A stretch of 64,000 nt of DNA from JACRAV01 sp964571235 (GTDB taxonomy: Bacteria > Zixibacteria > MSB-5A5 > GN15 > FEB-12), in NCBI GenBank assembly GCA_964571235.1, contig CAZNAI010000010.1, forward strand, positions 251,347 through 315,346, read 5' to 3'. The translations under genes and the position numbers were made by a program. The notes beneath the pieces were generated by a model. It saw only the letters and a program-made list of their open reading frames with translations, ran no database searches and was not told the origin of the DNA. The stretch's first letter is position 1. Each line of letters begins with the position of its first letter. Positions 1 through 6,791 of this stretch are shown here, piece by piece.

Positions 1-2
1 AA

Positions 3-527
3 GTGGAATTACAGCGATCTCATACCGAGTTGGAAAAGCGCGTCAACGCCCGCACCAGCGAACTGGCCGAGTTGAACGATCAACTACGCCTCGAACGAGA
101 AGCGTTGAATCAAAAGAATGCGGCCATGCGTGAACTCATATCTCATATCAACGACAATCGCTCCGACATGGCCCACAACATCCAGGCCAATCTTCAGCAT
201 GTCGTGACTCCGATTCTTGATCGGCTCCAGTCGCGACTCGATGATAACAACGGAACCTATGTTCGAATGCTCCGCGAGAGTCTGGATGATCTTCTCTCCC
301 CTCACATCGCTGGCCTGCATGTGCATCATCCCCACCTGACTGCCCACGAAGTCGAATTGTGCAATCTGATCCGAAGCGGGCTCACGTGTAAAGAAATCGC
401 CGAGCTTCGCGGCCGCTCCGAGCAGACGATCCTAAAGCAGAGAAAGGTCATTCGCAAGAAACTCGGCCTCACCGACAACCGCATTAACCTGCGAAATTAC
501 CTCGCCTCAGGAAAAAGTGCCGGCTAA
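3..527 (+). CDS. C-terminal part of a coiled-coil / LuxR-type HTH protein (5' end outside window)
   Basis: The frame is open at the window edge, so this is the tail of a longer protein. The first ~50 residues (ELQRSHTELEKRVNARTSEL and on) form a charged coiled coil of the kind that follows PAS or other sensor domains. Residues ~110-165 look like a LuxR/GerE helix-turn-helix: LTAHEVELCNLIRSGLTCKE, then IAELRGRSEQTILKQRKVIR. The middle (~50-100) resembles a dimerisation linker without a clear HisKA histidine. It is probably a PAS-coiled coil-HTH transcriptional regulator. The upstream sensor part cannot be seen. Confidence 0.75.
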   Translation: MELQRSHTELEKRVNARTSELAELNDQLRLEREALNQKNAAMRELISHINDNRSDMAHNIQANLQHVVTPILDRLQSRLDDNNGTYVRMLRESLDDLLSPHIAGLHVHHPHLTAHEVELCNLIRSGLTCKEIAELRGRSEQTILKQRKVIRKKLGLTDNRINLRNYLASGKSAG

Positions 528-672
528 GCGATAGACCCAAATTCCCGACCCAAAGCCAAATGTAAATCATTGCAACACAATCGATACGAGTATGTGTGCG
601 GCACTTCTTTTTTTCGCCTAAAAGCACAAAAGGGTGAGTCTTTATAGTATGGATATACCCCATAATACCCCC

Positions 673-700
673 TTGATAAATGCGTTGGAGATAGTAGAAT
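673..700 (+). promoter_or_regulatory. Sigma-70 promoter for the candidate small RNA
   Basis: TTGATA (673-678), a 16-nt spacer and TAGAAT (695-700). The predicted start (~706-707) coincides with the first base of the outer stem of the hairpin described next, which supports both calls. Confidence 0.55.
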
Positions 701-705
701 GATAC

Positions 706-798
706 TGCATGCGACTTCTGAGCTAAGGCCATTGCAACTTGCTTTTGCATCTGTGCACCCGGCCTCTGCTCTCCTCCCCGGTCGCATGCATTTTTTTT
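706..798 (+). ncRNA. Candidate structured small RNA with intrinsic terminator and CU-rich anti-Shine-Dalgarno segment
   Basis: A perfect 10-bp stem, TGCATGCGAC (706-715) with GTCGCATGCA (781-790), is followed at once by eight T (791-798). Inside it GAGC (720-723) pairs with GCTC (768-771) and AGGCC (726-730) with GGCCT (761-765), separated by a 2x2 internal loop. The asymmetric loop leaves TCCTCCCCG (772-780) unpaired, which is complementary to Shine-Dalgarno sequences. A promoter sits exactly upstream. No Rfam family is recognised; it is not 4.5S, 6S or tmRNA by motif. It could instead be only an elaborate terminator for the upstream HTH gene. Confidence 0.5.
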
Positions 799-825
799 CC
801 GGCTAATCGTATAATCGCCCCCGCA

Positions 826-855
826 AATAAAACGGCCCCGCAAAGTGCAGGGCCG
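826..855 (-). terminator. Intrinsic terminator of the OMP/lipoprotein operon
   Basis: CGGCCC (833-838) pairs with GGGCCG (850-855). On the minus strand the stem is followed by TTTTATTT. It lies ~30 bp past the lipoprotein stop codon. Confidence 0.8.
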
Positions 856-882
856 ATTCAAATCAACAATTGATCTGTGAAA

Positions 883-1410
883 TCACGATCCGCTGGCGGA
901 GAAGGTGACGATCACCTTGCCGGAATCAATCTTAAACGTGGTCCCTTCGTTGCCGGTACTTGTACCGAAGTAGTCAAACTTGCCGAGCTTGGCCAGCGCT
1001 TTTAGCCGAGTGGTGTTCTTGATGAATGTCAGCGACTGCGCGTATGTTATGTGCTGATCCGCTCCCGGGTTCACCGTGAATGCATCGATGATTTTCGATG
1101 CCGTTCCGGGAACCGCACCCGGCGTCCCGCCTGAGAAGTCATCTATGTAGGCATCAAAAGTGACCGGGCCAGACTCGGTGCTGGTAATCCAGAATTCCAC
1201 TCCGACAACGTCAATCTGATTGATATCATCCTTGTGATCTTCCCATTCCTGTTCGGTTGTGATATCAACAGGGTAGAAGTAAAAACCGGATTGGGCTGTG
1301 AAATTGAAATCCTCGACAATAATAAATGTCCCGGACACTAAGCACCCGACCGCCAACAAAGCGATGAGCGCCAGTCCGAACAATCTGAAAAAATTCTTTT
1401 TTGCAATCAT
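883..1410 (-). CDS. Small outer-membrane or periplasmic lipoprotein, unknown function
   Basis: 175 aa. The N-terminus is MIAKKNFFRLFGLALIALLA followed by VGC: a type II signal peptide with a lipobox, so the protein is lipidated at that Cys. The remainder (~150 aa) is rich in Thr, Asp and Gly with beta character; no enzyme motif was seen. The start is chosen at 1410 because AGGAGG lies 8 nt upstream; the GTG/ATG three codons earlier would overlap that ribosome-binding site. It lies 15 bp downstream of the beta-barrel gene and shares its promoter and terminator, so the two are probably surface partners. Function not recognised. Confidence 0.8.
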   Translation of the reverse strand: MIAKKNFFRLFGLALIALLAVGCLVSGTFIIVEDFNFTAQSGFYFYPVDITTEQEWEDHKDDINQIDVVGVEFWITSTESGPVTFDAYIDDFSGGTPGAVPGTASKIIDAFTVNPGADQHITYAQSLTFIKNTTRLKALAKLGKFDYFGTSTGNEGTTFKIDSGKVIVTFSASGS

Positions 1411-1425
1411 GCTCATCACCTCCTA

Positions 1426-1959
1426 TTAAAAGAACATCATCAGTCCGGCCGTGCCGGTAACTGCTTTTTTCGATCCGCCGCCGTCCATCGGAATGATGAC
1501 AGCCTCACCGCGAACATCGAGTCCCAGCTTCGGACCAAGGCCGAAACCCAGGCCGATTCCGCCACTGTACCCCATGCGGGATTCATCAAAGCCGGTGTCG
1601 TCGTTCTTGATCTTGTACGAGCCGAAGCCGGCCAGGAAAAACGGCTTCATTCCGGGGCCGGGGCCGCCACCCAGAATTCCGTTGACGCCGAACGAAGTCA
1701 GCTTGGAACCATCGGGTAGGGTGATCCCGTCGATTGGGTCAGCTTGTCCCCATTTGGTCATGCCAAATTGACCTTCCAGGGCCAGCGAACCAGCCAATGA
1801 AAAACGGGCGCGGAAACCGAAAACCGTTCCCGACGCCTGATCATCTTGCGCCAGCGGAATACTTAGTCCGCCGAACGCGCCGACTCCGAGCTTGGGGGTC
1901 TGAGCGGAGACCGATAAGGCCGCCAACAACAGAACCGCCACGATTGCGAATTTGCGCAT
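1426..1959 (-). CDS. Small outer-membrane beta-barrel protein (OmpA/OmpX-like barrel)
   Basis: 177 aa. It starts MRKFAIVAVLLLAALSVSAQ, a Sec signal peptide ending in A-Q. The mature part alternates Gly-rich beta strands (KLGVGAFGGLSIPLAQ; GGIGLGFGLGPKLGLDVRGE) and ends in MMFF, a C-terminal aromatic typical of barrel proteins. At ~155 mature residues it fits an eight-stranded barrel. The start is set at 1959 by GGAGGAG 6 nt upstream; this leader offers seven bases complementary to the loop of the candidate sRNA at 706-798. A consensus promoter lies at 2021-2049. Probably structural or adhesin-like; exact role unknown. Confidence 0.8.
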   Translation of the reverse strand: MRKFAIVAVLLLAALSVSAQTPKLGVGAFGGLSIPLAQDDQASGTVFGFRARFSLAGSLALEGQFGMTKWGQADPIDGITLPDGSKLTSFGVNGILGGGPGPGMKPFFLAGFGSYKIKNDDTGFDESRMGYSGGIGLGFGLGPKLGLDVRGEAVIIPMDGGGSKKAVTGTAGLMMFF

Positions 1960-2020
1960 TGTATGCTCCTCCTTCAAGGGGCAGGGTGTTATTGATTAGG
2001 ATGTTTCTGCAATTGCGAAA

Positions 2021-2049
2021 AAAATACGCCCTTCAAAGTTCACTGTCAA
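2021..2049 (-). promoter_or_regulatory. Sigma-70 promoter of the OMP/lipoprotein operon
   Basis: On the minus strand: TTGACA (2044-2049), 17-nt spacer, TATTTT (2021-2026). The leader to the ATG at 1959 is about 55 nt. Confidence 0.75.
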
Positions 2050-2145
2050 CCAGAACCAACCAAACTTGTCAACATTCTTGACCGCGGGGAACCACCAACA
2101 CTAAATCGATCATACCAGAAAATACGCCATCGCCCCAAAAAACCC

Positions 2146-2173
2146 TTGACTTTCCCTAAAGTCGGGGTATTAT
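2146..2173 (+). promoter_or_regulatory. Sigma-70 promoter of the polyamine operon
   Basis: TTGACT (2146-2151), 16-nt spacer, TATTAT (2168-2173). It reads into the XRE-cupin gene; predicted start near 2180. Confidence 0.75.
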
Positions 2174-2181
2174 TCGACCGA

Positions 2182-2213
2182 TTTATTAAACAAAAAGGTC
2201 GAGTTTATTAAAC
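2182..2213 (+). promoter_or_regulatory. Tandem operator-like repeat downstream of the promoter
   Basis: Two identical copies of TTTATTAAAC at 2182-2191 and 2204-2213, 22 bp (two helical turns) apart. Each is nearly palindromic (TTTA/TAAA). They sit just after the predicted start of transcription and before the regulator gene, the usual place for an autorepressor site. Inferred to bind the XRE-cupin protein encoded next. Confidence 0.5.
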
Positions 2214-2237
2214 CTTTGGGAGTGCTAACACAGGGAA

Positions 2238-2780
2238 TTGGAACTCAAGATCGGCGAAAGAATCAAGCGGTTACGTTTGTCCTCGGGACTTACCCAGGAA
2301 GAACTGGCTGACCGCGCCGGACTCACCAAGGGGTTTATCTCTCAACTTGAGAATGACCAGACCTCAATCTCGGTCGACTCACTGGCGCTGATATTGGACG
2401 GCGTCGGTGTTTCACTGGCCGAATTTTTCTCCGACAAGTCTCAGGCAAAGGTCGTTTTTTCACCCGATGAGCGGGTGGCGGTCGAGGGATGGGGACCAAG
2501 CAAGTTTGAGCTATTGGTGCCCGGCTCGACTAATAATCTGATGGATCCGATCTGGATCGAACTTTCGCCCGGCGAGAAGATGGAGCGTCAGGAGCCCCAT
2601 CCCGGCGAGCAGTTTGGATATGTTTTTCGCGGTACGGCGACGCTCCGCGTTGACCGGGCGACTTTCAAAGTCCCGCCGAGGCACTGCTTTTATTTTGAAT
2701 CAGACAGATCATCGCAAGTAATCAATAATAGTTCGTCGGTTGTGCAACTGCTGTGGGTTTCCACCCCGCCGCAAATGTAA
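2238..2780 (+). CDS. XRE-family transcriptional regulator with C-terminal cupin domain
   Basis: 180 aa with a TTG start. Residues ~5-60 are a HTH_3 domain (IGERIKRLRLSSGLTQEELA, then GLTKGFISQLENDQTSIS). Residues ~105-178 are a small cupin barrel (PGEQFGYVFRGTATLRVD). This architecture matches PuuR-type regulators that sense small ligands in the cupin pocket. It is the first gene of the operon with speD, the decarboxylase and speE, so it very likely controls polyamine synthesis, perhaps sensing a polyamine. The 22-bp-spaced repeats at 2182-2213 are its candidate site. The ligand is inference. Confidence 0.9.
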   Translation: MELKIGERIKRLRLSSGLTQEELADRAGLTKGFISQLENDQTSISVDSLALILDGVGVSLAEFFSDKSQAKVVFSPDERVAVEGWGPSKFELLVPGSTNNLMDPIWIELSPGEKMERQEPHPGEQFGYVFRGTATLRVDRATFKVPPRHCFYFESDRSSQVINNSSSVVQLLWVSTPPQM

Positions 2781-2807
2781 CGGTACGGATTGAAGGAGGG
2801 ATTGAAG

Positions 2808-3224
2808 TTGAAAATTCTCGGACGTCACCTGATTGTTGAGTATACCGGCTGTGACAAGAAGGTACTCGACAACGTGCGCCAGCTCGAAACGCATATGCAC
2901 GAGGCAGTGCACCGGGCCGGCGCTACTATCGTCCGGTCGGTCTTCCACCGATACGCCCCGCAAGGGGTGTCGGGAGTGGTGGTGATCGCGGAATCGCACA
3001 TTTCCATCCACACCTGGCCGGAATACGGCTACGCCGCGGTGGATTTCTTCACCTGCGGCGAAACTGTCGACCCGCACAAGGCACAGGAGTACATGAAACT
3101 CAAACTGGGCGCGTCGGATTCCCATGTCAGCGAACTCAAACGCGGGATGCCGTCGGAGATCGACGAAGTCATCACTCACAAGTCGGTTCAGCATAGTCTG
3201 AATCTGGCCTCCCCCCGGCTCTAA
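2808..3224 (+). CDS. speD: S-adenosylmethionine decarboxylase proenzyme (class 1B)
   Basis: 138 aa. Decarboxylates S-adenosylmethionine to supply the aminopropyl donor for spermidine. The processing site is in AESHISIHTWPE; cleavage between Glu62 and Ser63 would create the pyruvoyl group, and the downstream FFTCGE carries the catalytic Cys. The start is TTG at 2808: AAGGAGGG lies 7 nt upstream, and this start puts the processing serine at residue 63 as in the Thermotoga-type enzyme. An upstream TTG (2790) would place the ribosome-binding site inside the gene. It follows the regulator and precedes the decarboxylase by 19 bp. Confidence 0.95.
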   Translation: MKILGRHLIVEYTGCDKKVLDNVRQLETHMHEAVHRAGATIVRSVFHRYAPQGVSGVVVIAESHISIHTWPEYGYAAVDFFTCGETVDPHKAQEYMKLKLGASDSHVSELKRGMPSEIDEVITHKSVQHSLNLASPRL

Positions 3225-3243
3225 ACAAGGAAGTTAAACTGAA

Positions 3244-4413
3244 ATGACCCACTCACTGAATTTCGCGGCCACCGAAGATACCGACCTCTTTCGCGGGGTC
3301 GATACTGCCCTGATTCGTGACATGTTTTCCAACAAGCGGCTGGAGACACCACAATTGCTCCTGTCGCGCTCGGAAGTCCGTCGCAATTATCAGGCCTTGG
3401 CGGCCGCGCTCCCACGGGTGCAGATCCATTACGCTGTGAAGTCGAACAACCACCCGGTGATTCTGCAGGAAATCTGGGATGCCGGCGGAAATTTCGATGT
3501 TTGCTCCATGGGCGAAATCGCTGATGTTATGAAAACGCGGGTCGATCCGCACACGCTTTTGCACACGCATCCGGTCAAGTCGGTCCGCGAGTTCGATCAG
3601 GCGGTCGCGGCCGGTGTGGAGCTGTTTGTGGTCGACAATCCCGATGAAGTCCGCAAGTTCGCGCGGTACACTGACCGTAAACTCAAGGTACTCATTCGCT
3701 ACAAAATCGGCCTTGAAAAAGCGGCGGTGGTCAACCTTCAGTACAAATTCGGATGCAACGCCAAAGAGGTTCTCCCTCTTGCCAAGCTCATCGAAGAATC
3801 CGGCCATGAATTCTACGGCCTGTCGTTCCATATCGGGTCGCAGTGCATCTATGCCGAGAATTATGTCAAGGCGATTGAGGCGGCCCGAAAGCTGATTTAC
3901 ACGCTCGACTGCGCCAATTTAGATACCCGAATTCTCGATATCGGCGGTGGTTTTCCGGCTCAGTATCTTGATCCGATTCCGGCGATCAACGAATTCTGTG
4001 CGCCGATTCAAAAGGCGCTGGAAAAGAAAATTCGCCCCGGCATCAAAGTAATCGCCGAGCCGGGACGATTCATCTCCGCCTCGCCTGTCACTCTGGTGGC
4101 GTCGATTGTCGGCAAAGCCTATCGCGACGGCAAGACCTGGTACTATCTCGATGACGGCCTCTATTCGACATTCAGCGGGATGCTCTATGATCATTGCGTC
4201 TACCCGGTCGTGACCGACCGCGAAGGAGACGAAAAACTTTCGGTTCTGGCCGGACCGACCTGCGATTCATTCGACGTCATGTACGACGGCCTCATGATCC
4301 CCGACCACCAGATCGGCGACATGTTTGTGTTCCCGGTCACCGGCGCCTACTGCTCGGTCTCGGGCTCTACCTTTAACTCTCTTCGTCGCGCCGAATACCG
4401 GGTGATCGACTAA
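3244..4413 (+). CDS. PLP-dependent ornithine/lysine-type decarboxylase (alanine racemase fold, group IV)
   Basis: 389 aa, the normal length for the family. The PLP lysine is in HYAVKSNNHP (~residue 68). Further motifs are SFHIGSQC, DIGGGFPAQY, AEPGRF (phosphate binding) and GPTCDSFD, which holds the Cys-Asp pair contributed across the dimer. The motif set matches eukaryote-like ornithine decarboxylase and bacterial lysine/ornithine decarboxylase. It makes putrescine or cadaverine for the adjacent speE. Context with speD and speE favours ornithine, but substrate cannot be fixed from motifs. No agmatinase or arginine decarboxylase is nearby. Confidence 0.92.
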   Translation: MTHSLNFAATEDTDLFRGVDTALIRDMFSNKRLETPQLLLSRSEVRRNYQALAAALPRVQIHYAVKSNNHPVILQEIWDAGGNFDVCSMGEIADVMKTRVDPHTLLHTHPVKSVREFDQAVAAGVELFVVDNPDEVRKFARYTDRKLKVLIRYKIGLEKAAVVNLQYKFGCNAKEVLPLAKLIEESGHEFYGLSFHIGSQCIYAENYVKAIEAARKLIYTLDCANLDTRILDIGGGFPAQYLDPIPAINEFCAPIQKALEKKIRPGIKVIAEPGRFISASPVTLVASIVGKAYRDGKTWYYLDDGLYSTFSGMLYDHCVYPVVTDREGDEKLSVLAGPTCDSFDVMYDGLMIPDHQIGDMFVFPVTGAYCSVSGSTFNSLRRAEYRVID

Positions 4414-4424
4414 TCAAGGACAAG

Positions 4425-5321
4425 ATGGCTAAAGCAAAAAAAGGTCCGGGACACGATGTCGGCGTCACCGGCATGGAAGATCTCTGGAATGTTTGGTATT
4501 CCGAACTGCATAATCATGCCACCGGTTTGACCGTCAAAGTAAACCGGTTGGTTGAGTCGACCCAGTCGAAATTCCAGAGAATTGACATCGTCGAGAACGA
4601 TTTCTTCGGCAAGATACTCGTGCTGTACGGCTCGCTCATGGCCGCCACCAACGATAACAACGTGTACAACGAGATGATCACCCATGTGCCGCTCTTTGTG
4701 CATCCCAATCCGAAGAATGTGCTGATCATCGGCGGTGGCGACTGCGGTGCGCTGACCGAGGCGCTTAAGCACCCCGAAGTCAAGAAGTGCACAATGTGCG
4801 AGATCGACAAGATGGTAGTTGAGGTGTCCAACCGGCACTTGCCCCACTTGGCCACGGGAGTCAAAGACAAACGGGCCAAACTGGTTTTTGCCGACGGCAA
4901 GGATTTCATCGCCAAATCAAAAGAAAAGTTCGATGTCATCATTTTGGACCTGTCTGATCCGATCGGGCCGGCGGCTGATCTTTTCCAGAAGCCCTTTCAT
5001 AAGAAAGTATTTGACGCTCTGACTCCCGACGGCATCATGCTGGCACAGTCGGAATCGCCGTATTTTCATCAGGACGCGGTGAAGGCGATGTACAAGAATG
5101 TTCGTTCGATTTTCCCGATTGTCGAAATGTACACCGCCCACATGCCGATCTATCCGTCGGCGCTCTGGTCGTTTGCGTTCTGCTCGAAGAAGTACCATCC
5201 GGTGCGCGACTTCGACGCCAAACGTTACGACCGTCAAAGACCGAAAACGCGGTACTACAACAAAGACATTCACACCGCCGCCTTCGCTCTGCCCGAGTAT
5301 GTGAAGGCATTGGTGAAATAG
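4425..5321 (+). CDS. speE: Spermidine synthase (polyamine aminopropyltransferase)
   Basis: 298 aa. Transfers the aminopropyl group of decarboxylated SAM to putrescine. It has an N-terminal beta domain (~1-70) and a Rossmann-like methyltransferase fold: VLIIGGGDCGALTEAL, CEIDKMVVEV, FDVIILDLSDPIGPA. The family motif is usually GGGDGG; here the fifth position is Cys, a mild oddity. AAGGA lies just upstream of the ATG. It is the last gene of the polyamine operon, 11 bp after the decarboxylase and followed by an intrinsic terminator. Confidence 0.93.
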   Translation: MAKAKKGPGHDVGVTGMEDLWNVWYSELHNHATGLTVKVNRLVESTQSKFQRIDIVENDFFGKILVLYGSLMAATNDNNVYNEMITHVPLFVHPNPKNVLIIGGGDCGALTEALKHPEVKKCTMCEIDKMVVEVSNRHLPHLATGVKDKRAKLVFADGKDFIAKSKEKFDVIILDLSDPIGPAADLFQKPFHKKVFDALTPDGIMLAQSESPYFHQDAVKAMYKNVRSIFPIVEMYTAHMPIYPSALWSFAFCSKKYHPVRDFDAKRYDRQRPKTRYYNKDIHTAAFALPEYVKALVK

Positions 5322-5330
5322 GAAAAGCTG

Positions 5331-5369
5331 GCAGAACCGCATCGCTTCGCTCGGGTTCTGCCCTACAAA
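5331..5369 (+). repeat. Short dispersed palindromic repeat, copy 1
   Basis: GCAGAACC (5331-5338), a loop containing CGCTTCGCTC, then GGTTCTGC, followed by CCCTACAAA. A diverged copy with the same core and tail lies at 6333-6370 (GCAGAACC, TTCGCTTCGCTC, GGTTCTTC, GCTACAA). Only intergenic copies were seen. Confidence 0.55.
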
Positions 5370-5379
5370 TGAACTGGTA

Positions 5380-5405
5380 GCCCACCGCTCCGCGGTGGGC
5401 TTTTT
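5380..5405 (+). terminator. Intrinsic terminator of the polyamine operon
   Basis: GCCCACCGC, loop TCC, GCGGTGGGC (5380-5400), then TTTTT (5401-5405). A perfect 9-bp stem. Confidence 0.9.
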
Positions 5406-5451
5406 CGTACGCGGCAGACTGACTGCCGGCCCGCCTATCGGCTTCTACCAA

Positions 5452-5479
5452 TTGACGTACGCCCTCCCTCCCCTATATT
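5452..5479 (+). promoter_or_regulatory. Promoter placing the start of transcription at the ATG (leaderless mRNA)
   Basis: TTGACG (5452-5457), 16-nt spacer, TATATT (5474-5479). The ATG at 5486 is only 6 nt past the -10 box, and no Shine-Dalgarno sequence is present, so the transcript should begin at or next to the start codon. Confidence 0.65.
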
Positions 5480-5485
5480 GCCACC

Positions 5486-6181
5486 ATGAAACCACTGCTC
5501 ATCATCCAAAATCACAAAGTTGAAACTCCAGGCACCATCGCCGACTACATGGCTGATCGAGGGTTGCCGTATGATCTCGTCCACCCCTACGACGGCGACA
5601 GTATCCCGTCCGGTGAGCTCTATCGGGCCTCAATCGCGCTGGGCTGTCCGCTATCGGTTCACGATACGCCTAACGTCGAATTTCTCAAACACCTCTACTT
5701 CCATGTTGCAGAGACGATCCGCAGTAACCGGCCCTATCTCGGCCTTTGTTTCGGATCGCAGATACTCGCAAAGGCATTCGGGGCTTCAGTCGAGAGAAAC
5801 CCGAACGGAAAAGAAATAGGCACATTCCCGGTCAAGCTCACCGCCGACGGTCAGGCCGATCCTCTCTTCGCCGGTTTTCCGACTGAATTCCCGGCTTTTC
5901 ACTGGCATGGCGAGATGTTCAAGATTCCGTTTGGCGCAAAAAACCTCGCCTCTTCAGAAATCTGTAGCAATCAGGCATTCCGCGTCGGCAACGCAATGGG
6001 AATTCAGTTTCACTTCGAGGCATCTTCTGACAAAATCCCTGAATGGTGTCAAGAGTACGCGCCGGAGCTTGTGGAAGTCGGCACCGACGCAGAAGCAATC
6101 ACGACGGCGTTTGCAAAAGAGGCGGCGACGATGAAGCAGTTAAATTTTCGATTACTCGATAATTTTCTATCAATAATCTGA
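5486..6181 (+). CDS. Stand-alone class I glutamine amidotransferase-like protein
   Basis: 231 aa. The triad expected of this family is present: nucleophile Cys in LGLCFGSQIL, His and Glu in GIQFHFEAS. FHWHGEMF is also characteristic of GMP-synthase-like amidotransferase proteins (YfeJ-type). There is no synthetase domain, and no partner gene is adjacent. It probably hydrolyses glutamine or a gamma-glutamyl compound. Position after the polyamine operon might hint at gamma-glutamyl-polyamine chemistry, but it has its own promoter and no shared transcript. The mRNA looks leaderless. Confidence 0.85.
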   Translation: MKPLLIIQNHKVETPGTIADYMADRGLPYDLVHPYDGDSIPSGELYRASIALGCPLSVHDTPNVEFLKHLYFHVAETIRSNRPYLGLCFGSQILAKAFGASVERNPNGKEIGTFPVKLTADGQADPLFAGFPTEFPAFHWHGEMFKIPFGAKNLASSEICSNQAFRVGNAMGIQFHFEASSDKIPEWCQEYAPELVEVGTDAEAITTAFAKEAATMKQLNFRLLDNFLSII

Positions 6182-6205
6182 TTCACCAAATTGCGATTAC
6201 AACGT

Positions 6206-6243
6206 GCCGTCATGCCTCCCGGCATGACGGCTTCTTATTTTTT
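6206..6243 (+). terminator. Intrinsic terminator of the amidotransferase gene
   Basis: GCCGTCATGCC (6206-6216), loop TCCC, GGCATGACGGC (6221-6231), then a T-rich tract to 6243. A perfect 11-bp stem. Confidence 0.9.
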
Positions 6244-6332
6244 GTACAAATGTCAGGGTACTGTAGGTCGGGTTGGCAAGGCCCGCACCAGCGGGGCGCA
6301 GACTACCCGACACATTTTTCAAACTTAGGATG

Positions 6333-6370
6333 GCAGAACCACTTCGCTTCGCTCAGGTTCTTCGCTACAA
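6333..6370 (+). repeat. Short dispersed palindromic repeat, copy 2
   Basis: Diverged copy of the 5331-5369 element with the same CGCTTCGCTC core. It lies in a 610-bp gene-free stretch (6182-6791) that otherwise holds terminators and palindromes. A GTAGGTCGGGTT motif also occurs alone at 6263-6274. Confidence 0.5.
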
Positions 6371-6574
6371 GATCGTTCGTGCGCGGCAGACGCCCTCATC
6401 TGCCAGTGTCTCACATGAACCCGGATAGATAGCGCACCGCTATGCGGTGCGTGTGTCGTGTTTAGCGTTCCGACAGTGGAGCGGTCGGCCACCTGTTCTT
6501 TCTTAGGTCAAACCGCCTGCGGCTTGACAGCTACCATCGTCAAGCACCGGAATCCCCGGCTGACCTCAGGTCTA

Positions 6575-6700
6575 GTAGGTCGGGTTCTGAGAGAGTCCGG
6601 CAGTTGCCGGACGAACAAAAAACCCGACACGATTGCGACAAAGAGATGTCGGGTTTCTTGTCCCACACGCTCCGCGGCGGGACTGCGGAACCCGACCTAC
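6575..6700. repeat. 126-bp composite palindromic element
   Basis: Outer arms GTAGGTCGGGTTC (6575-6587) and GAACCCGACCTAC (6688-6700) are a perfect 13-bp inverted repeat. They enclose three successive hairpins: GTCCGGCA/TGCCGGAC (6595-6612), AACCCGACA/TGTCGGGTT (6621-6655) and GTCCC/GGGAC (6660-6683). The whole could fold as a cloverleaf. It resembles REP-type or miniature mobile elements. No transposase is in the window. Confidence 0.65.
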
Positions 6701-6737
6701 GGCTTCCCTGACATCACACGTGTCCGTGCGCGGCCAC

Positions 6738-6765
6738 AAAAAAAAGCCCGGCCGTAGGGCCGGGC
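6738..6765 (-). terminator. Intrinsic terminator of the porin-like gene
   Basis: On the minus strand GCCCGGCC, loop, GGCCGGGC (6746-6765) followed by eight T (6738-6745). Confidence 0.9.
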
Positions 6766-6791
6766 TTGATCGATCAAATATCCTAATCGAC

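Noticed and set aside
484..861. Minus-strand reading frames of 125 and 87 codons over the candidate sRNA
   Set aside because: Two mutually overlapping frames with no ribosome-binding site and no recognisable protein; the RNA structure and terminator explain the sequence better.
2709..3194. 161-codon minus-strand frame opposite speD
   Set aside because: speD is certain from its processing site; the antisense frame shows no motif.
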